Source: Chitinophagaceae bacterium (GTDB lineage: Bacteria; Bacteroidota; Bacteroidia; Chitinophagales; Chitinophagaceae). From it: a DNA stretch of 64,000 nucleotides. The translations under genes were made by a program, and so were the position numbers. The stretch is from assembly GCA_024508725.1 (NCBI GenBank), contig JANINS010000004.1, positions 452,163 to 516,162 on the forward strand, in the 5' to 3' direction. The notes under the pieces were generated by a model that saw nothing but the letters and a program-made list of their open reading frames with translations, was not told the origin of the DNA and made no database searches. Shown here piece after piece: positions 60,430-64,000 of this stretch (within the stretch, counting starts at the first letter, position 1; each line of letters opens with the position of its first letter).

Positions 60430-62655
60430 ATGATAGAATTTGCGTCGCAGGTTGCAGGTAAACTCAACATCAGAACACAACAGGCAGAAGCTGTATTGGA
60501 ATTGTTGGCAGAAGGTGCTACCATTCCTTTTATTGCACGATACAGGAAAGACAGAACCGGAGCTTTGGATGAAGTCCAAATTCAACAGGTGCAGGAAGAA
60601 GCAAAAGCACTGAAAGAATTCACCGAGAGAAAAGCTTTCATCGAAAAGACCATCACTGAGCAGGATAAGATGACCGAAGCTTTGCAGGAGAAACTCAATA
60701 AAGCCACTACGATTGCTGAACTGGAAGATATTTATCTTCCTTATAAACCCAAACGTAAAACAAAAGCACAAACAGCAAAAGAGAATGGATTGGAACCTTT
60801 GGCTTTGCTGGTATTGGAGCAGAACGATATTGATGTTGTTGCTGAAGCGGAAAAATTCATCAATGAGAAAGTAAAATCTGCCGATGAAGCTTTGCAAGGT
60901 GCAAGAGACATTATTGCAGAAACAGTGAATGAAGATGCACAGGTGAGAGCCAAACTTCGTAAGCTGTTTGAAGTTACTGCAACACTTCAAAGCAAAGTGT
61001 TAGCCGACAAAGAACAGGAAGGTATCAAGTACAAAGATTACTTCGACTTTTCTGAACCCATTCACAAAATTCCTTCGCATAGAATTCTTGCTGTATTGAG
61101 AGGCTTCCTCGAAGGTTTTCTTCGCATCAGCATTGCACCGGTTGAAGAAGATGCACTTTACATTCCCGAACAGTTATACATCAAAGGGCAGAATGCAAGT
61201 ACCGACCAGGTTCGCAAAGCCATCAAAGATGCTTACAGAAGATTATTGCAGCCGAGTTTAGAAACAGAATTCAGAACAGCACTCAAACAGAAAGCAGATG
61301 AAGAAGCGATCAATGTGTTTGCAGAAAATCTGCGTCAGCTTTTATTAAGTTCACCATTGGGTAGCAAGAGAACATTGGCGATTGATCCAGGTTACAGAAC
61401 AGGTTGTAAAGTTGTTTGCCTGGATGAAAAAGGAGAGTTGCTGCATAATGACCTGATCTATATCCACGAAGGGAACAAACAGTACGAAGCAGAACACATC
61501 ATCAAAAAACTGGTAGAAAAATTCCAGATACAGGTATTTGCTATTGGCGATGGAACTGCAGGAAGAGAAACAGAGCAGTTCATCAAAAAACTCAAACTCA
61601 ATTTACCTGTTTTCCTGGTGAATGAAGATGGCGCATCTGTGTATTCAGCTTCTGAAACGGCAAGAGAAGAATTCCCGAATCATGATGTAACTGTTCGTGG
61701 AGCGGTGAGCATTGGCAGAAGATTGATGGATCCACTGGCTGAATTGGTGAAGATCGATCCCAAGAGTATTGGTGTTGGTCAATACCAGCACGATGTGAAT
61801 CAATTTCGTTTAAAAGAAAAACTGGATGCAACAGTTGTGAGCTGTGTGAACCAGGTAGGAGTTAACCTGAATACTGCCAGTAAACATTTATTGAGTTATG
61901 TGAGTGGTATCGGCAACACATTAGCGGATAATATTATTAAGTACAGAAGTGAGATCGGTAAGTTCAGTGAGAGAAAACAACTGCTGAAAGTTCCAAGATT
62001 AGGCGATAAAGCTTTTGAACAGGCTGCAGGTTTTTTACGTATCAAAGAAGGATCAAATCCCCTTGATAAAAGTTCTGTTCACCCTGAAGCTTATGAATTA
62101 GTAGAAAGAATTGCTGTAGACAACAATGTGAAAGTTGAAGAGTTGATCGGTAATGAAAAGCTCATCAACCAGATCGATCATAAAAAATTCATTACTGATA
62201 AGTTTGGAGAACACACCGTAAGAGATGTGCTGAATGAACTGAAGAAACCGGGCCTTGATCCACGATCAGAAGCTCAACAGTTCGAGTTTGCCAATATCTA
62301 TTCAATAGATGACGTTCAGGTTGGAATGGTTGTTCCGGGTGTAGTTACAAACATTACCCGTTTCGGAGCTTTTATAGATATAGGAGTGAAGCAGGATGGA
62401 CTGGTGCATGTGAGTGAAATAGCACATCAATATGTCACTGATCCTAATGAGGCCTTGAAACTAAATCAGAAAGTTGAAGTGAAAGTGCTGGAAGTGGATG
62501 TGGCTAGAAAAAGAATTGCCTTATCTATCAAACAAACACAGGATGCACCACAGAGGAATAACAGAAGTCCGAAATCAGAAATACGAAATGCGAAAAAAGA
62601 ACCAGCTTCTATGGATGATGCATTGGCAGCATTGAAGAATAGATTTAAAAAATAA
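60430..62655 (+). CDS. tex: Tex-family RNA-binding protein
   Basis: 741 residues: N-terminal helices and HtH (LLAEGATIPFIARYRKDRTG, LEDIYLPYKPKRKTKAQ), a YqgF/RuvC-like domain (LAIDPGYRTGCKVVCLDEKG, QVFAIGDGTAGRETE), HhH motifs (ASKHLLSYVSGIGNTLADNI) and a C-terminal S1 domain (VGMVVPGVVTNITRFGAFID). Tex binds RNA and acts on transcription elongation and stress resistance. The tail after S1 contains SPKSEIRNAKK, encoded by a TCCGAAATCAGAAATACGAA-type oligonucleotide repeat at about 62566-62598. A terminator follows. Confidence 0.95.
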   Translation: MIEFASQVAGKLNIRTQQAEAVLELLAEGATIPFIARYRKDRTGALDEVQIQQVQEEAKALKEFTERKAFIEKTITEQDKMTEALQEKLNKATTIAELEDIYLPYKPKRKTKAQTAKENGLEPLALLVLEQNDIDVVAEAEKFINEKVKSADEALQGARDIIAETVNEDAQVRAKLRKLFEVTATLQSKVLADKEQEGIKYKDYFDFSEPIHKIPSHRILAVLRGFLEGFLRISIAPVEEDALYIPEQLYIKGQNASTDQVRKAIKDAYRRLLQPSLETEFRTALKQKADEEAINVFAENLRQLLLSSPLGSKRTLAIDPGYRTGCKVVCLDEKGELLHNDLIYIHEGNKQYEAEHIIKKLVEKFQIQVFAIGDGTAGRETEQFIKKLKLNLPVFLVNEDGASVYSASETAREEFPNHDVTVRGAVSIGRRLMDPLAELVKIDPKSIGVGQYQHDVNQFRLKEKLDATVVSCVNQVGVNLNTASKHLLSYVSGIGNTLADNIIKYRSEIGKFSERKQLLKVPRLGDKAFEQAAGFLRIKEGSNPLDKSSVHPEAYELVERIAVDNNVKVEELIGNEKLINQIDHKKFITDKFGEHTVRDVLNELKKPGLDPRSEAQQFEFANIYSIDDVQVGMVVPGVVTNITRFGAFIDIGVKQDGLVHVSEIAHQYVTDPNEALKLNQKVEVKVLEVDVARKRIALSIKQTQDAPQRNNRSPKSEIRNAKKEPASMDDALAALKNRFKK

Positions 62656-62671
62656 GTTTCATAAATAAGAC

Positions 62672-62696
62672 AAGCTGCCAATCGGCAGCTTTTTTC
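62672..62696 (+). terminator. Terminator after tex
   Basis: AAGCTGCC pairs with GGCAGCTT around an AATC loop, followed by six T. Confidence 0.9.
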
Positions 62697-62732
62697 ATAA
62701 CTGTACCAATTACCTTCGTAAAAACATCTTTA

Positions 62733-63197
62733 ATGAAGTTTACTACACGAATTATCGGCAAAAGAAAACGCATCGCTTTAGTGGCGCATGATAATAAGAA
62801 GACTGCGTTAGTCAATTGGGCGTTGTCGAACCGTGAAATGCTTGCCAAGCATGAGTTATTTGCTACCGGAACTACGGGTAAACTTTTAGAAGATGCACTG
62901 GATAGAACAATCACCAAAATGTATAGCGGTCCACTTGGTGGTGATCAGCAATTGGGAGCCAAAATCGCAGATGGAGCGATAGATGTTATGATATTCTTCT
63001 GGGATCCTATGGAAGCTCAGCCTCACGATAGCGATGTAAAAGCTTTGTTACGTGTAGCTGTTGCCTGGAATGTGATCATTGCCAACGATCCTGCAACAGC
63101 AGATTTCATTATCACTTCTCCTTTTATGAATGCCGAATACGAAGCTTCCGTTCCTGATTATTCTGAATACCTGAACAGGCAAATTGATAAGAAATAA
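62733..63197 (+). CDS. mgsA: Methylglyoxal synthase
   Basis: 154 residues: RIALVAHDNKKTALVNWA, ELFATGTTGKLL, the catalytic Asp71 in GPLGGDQQLGAKI, and FFWDPMEAQPHDSDVKALLR with the catalytic His. It turns dihydroxyacetone phosphate into methylglyoxal to relieve phosphate shortage. Phosphate-binding Lys and Thr residues are kept. Its stop codon abuts that of the convergent aat gene. Confidence 0.96.
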   Translation: MKFTTRIIGKRKRIALVAHDNKKTALVNWALSNREMLAKHELFATGTTGKLLEDALDRTITKMYSGPLGGDQQLGAKIADGAIDVMIFFWDPMEAQPHDSDVKALLRVAVAWNVIIANDPATADFIITSPFMNAEYEASVPDYSEYLNRQIDKK

Positions 63198-63833
63198 TTA
63201 TTTCAGGTAACTAATAAATTCCTTCCTGGGTATCATTCTGGCTCCCAAACTTTCCAAATGCGGATTGTGCACCTGGCAGTCGATCAGTTCAATTCCATTT
63301 GCAACGAGATGCTGTACATATTTAATAAAAGCATATTTACTAGCATTACTCACTTTGCTGAACATACTTTCACCGCAAAACACTTTTCCTACTCTTATGC
63401 CATATAATCCACCAACCATTTCTCCTTTATCGTAAACAGCAGCACAATGTGCATGACCCATCTTGTGTAAGGTAGAATAAGCCTCAACTATCTCATCGCT
63501 GATCCATGTTCCCCGCTGATCTTTTCTCTCCACCTGCTGGCAGTTCAAAACAACTTCAGTAAAGTGTTCATCAATCCTGAATTCAAATCTGTTTTGCTTC
63601 AGCAATTGTTTCATACTGTGACTGATCTTTAATTCATCAGGAAATATTACACATCTTGGGTCAGGACTCCACCACAACGGTATATCACCATCAAACCATG
63701 GAAAGATTCCATTTTTATAAGCCAGTAAAAGTCTGTCAATACTCAGATCACCACCGGCAGCCAGCAATCCATCTTCCAAAGATTCTTCAACAGGAGGGAA
63801 CCAGAGCTTTTCGTCGAGAATATGTAAGGGCAA
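63198..63833 (-). CDS. aat: Leucyl/phenylalanyl-tRNA--protein transferase
   Basis: 211 residues: LWFPPVEESLEDGLLAAGGD, AYKNGIFPWF, WWSPDPRCVIFPDELKIS, RGTWISDEIVEAYSTLHKMG, HCAAVYDKGEMVGGLYGI and GESMFSKVSNASKYAF. It adds Leu or Phe from tRNA to proteins starting with Lys or Arg, marking them for ClpS/ClpAP. The gene that follows on the same strand upstream (63907 onwards) ends like a ClpS adaptor, in line with this role. Confidence 0.95.
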   Translation of the reverse strand: MPLHILDEKLWFPPVEESLEDGLLAAGGDLSIDRLLLAYKNGIFPWFDGDIPLWWSPDPRCVIFPDELKISHSMKQLLKQNRFEFRIDEHFTEVVLNCQQVERKDQRGTWISDEIVEAYSTLHKMGHAHCAAVYDKGEMVGGLYGIRVGKVFCGESMFSKVSNASKYAFIKYVQHLVANGIELIDCQVHNPHLESLGARMIPRKEFISYLK

Positions 63834-63835
63834 TG

Positions 63836-63906
63836 AGGATTAATAATTAAAAATGAAGAATTAAGAATTAGGTCTATTACTTCTTACTTCGTACCTCGTA
63901 CTTCTG
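63836..63906. repeat. Short AT-rich oligonucleotide repeat tract
   Basis: Contains near-repeats GAAGAATTAAGAATTA and TTACTTCTTACTTCG followed by TACCTCGTACTTCT. Such tracts are common between genes of Bacteroidota and resemble the words around the four-helix-bundle gene in style, not in sequence. Confidence 0.5.
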
Positions 63907-64000
63907 TCATTCCGCCATCACTTCGATCGTTGCACCAATACCTCTTTCAGTAATAGCATCACACATCGGTTTCAGTGTATCATATTCACCTTGCTTCACT
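63907..64000 (-). CDS. clpS: ClpS-like protease adaptor, C-terminal end only
   Basis: The last 31 codons on the minus strand read VKQGEYDTLKPMCDAITERG and end GATIEVMAE before TGA at 63907-63909. The pattern (charge-rich helix, KPMCDAI, ending 'GATIE') matches the C-terminus of ClpS adaptors in Bacteroidota. The rest is outside the window. ClpS hands N-degron proteins to ClpAP/ClpCP, and the neighbour is aat, so the assignment is supported by context as well. Confidence 0.6.
   Translation of the reverse strand, partial: VKQGEYDTLKPMCDAITERGIGATIEVMAE

Noticed and set aside
60343-60990. A 215-codon minus-strand frame opposite the start of tex
   Set aside because: Cys/Phe-rich shadow of the helical N-terminal domain of Tex; not protein-like.
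63836-63906. CRISPR-like array
   Set aside because: The near-repeats are 8-16 bases, not evenly spaced and have no spacers or cas genes.
1-64000. tRNA or rRNA genes, phage genes, insertion sequences
   Set aside because: None of the expected cloverleaf arms, rRNA motifs, integrases, transposases or phage structural genes was seen; a covariance-model scan would settle the RNA part.

Overview
The window looks like a chromosomal segment of a Bacteroidota bacterium, most likely of the Chitinophagaceae or a close relative. The grounds are: TAnnTTTG-type promoter boxes in front of several genes; an arginine operon of the Bacteroidota type with an acetyl/succinyl-ornithine transcarbamylase (argF') instead of ordinary OTCase; a DUF3276 PUR-domain protein; a secreted protein with a type IX secretion C-terminal domain; a TonB-dependent receptor with a carboxypeptidase-like N-terminal domain; many lipoproteins and small beta-barrels; and short AT-rich or CG-rich dispersed repeats in intergenic DNA. 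No phage, plasmid, insertion sequence, CRISPR array, rRNA or tRNA gene was recognised.

Layout. 1-3553: end of a Dph6-like ATP pyrophosphatase, then a four-gene envelope cluster (secreted thioredoxin, ApbE flavin transferase, DUF4266 lipoprotein, DUF3570 barrel). 3561-6643 (minus): viroplasmin-type RNase HI, PhzF-like isomerase, biotin-dependent acyl-CoA carboxylase beta subunit. 6791-15664: arginine operon (leader, GNAT, argG, argC, a four-helix-bundle gene framed by inverted repeats, argD, argF', argB, argE, argH). 15735-25971: TonB receptor, T9SS cargo, small barrel, TspO, two glycine-zipper lipoprotein paralogues around a transglutaminase-like membrane protein, GAF histidine kinase, U32 protein plus ferredoxin. 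25964-32561: N-glycan-directed genes (GH92, CutC, glycosylasparaginase) and a divergent ABC exporter. 32608-35687: PUR protein, L35/L20, arginine decarboxylase. 35697-46346: secreted WD40-caspase protein, barrel, lipoproteins, GlsB, an orphan encapsulated-ferritin-like protein, Mrr endonuclease, ahcY and an Lrp regulator. 46479-64000: DPP-IV-like peptidase, GH5-type mannanase, SAM-I riboswitch with a methionine operon, GNAT, PrsW, valS, exonuclease/GIY-YIG protein, tex, mgsA, aat and the end of a clpS-like gene.

How genes work together. The arginine operon covers the pathway from acyl-glutamate to arginine apart from a classical ArgA/ArgJ; the first-gene GNAT is the obvious candidate for the acylation step. 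A short reading frame ending in an Arg-rich stretch and a hairpin precede the operon and suggest attenuation. The cystathionine-synthase and homoserine-dehydrogenase genes lie behind a SAM-I riboswitch with a legible terminator/antiterminator switch. GH92, CutC and glycosylasparaginase are packed as one unit. Aat and the ClpS-like protein belong to the N-degron pathway.

The observations most worth following are the ApbE/DUF4266/DUF3570/thioredoxin cluster, the orphan EncFtn-like ferritin, the arginine leader, the four-helix-bundle cassette, valine at the substrate-deciding residue 90 of ArgF', and several families of short repeats, some of which run into the reading frames of arginine genes.
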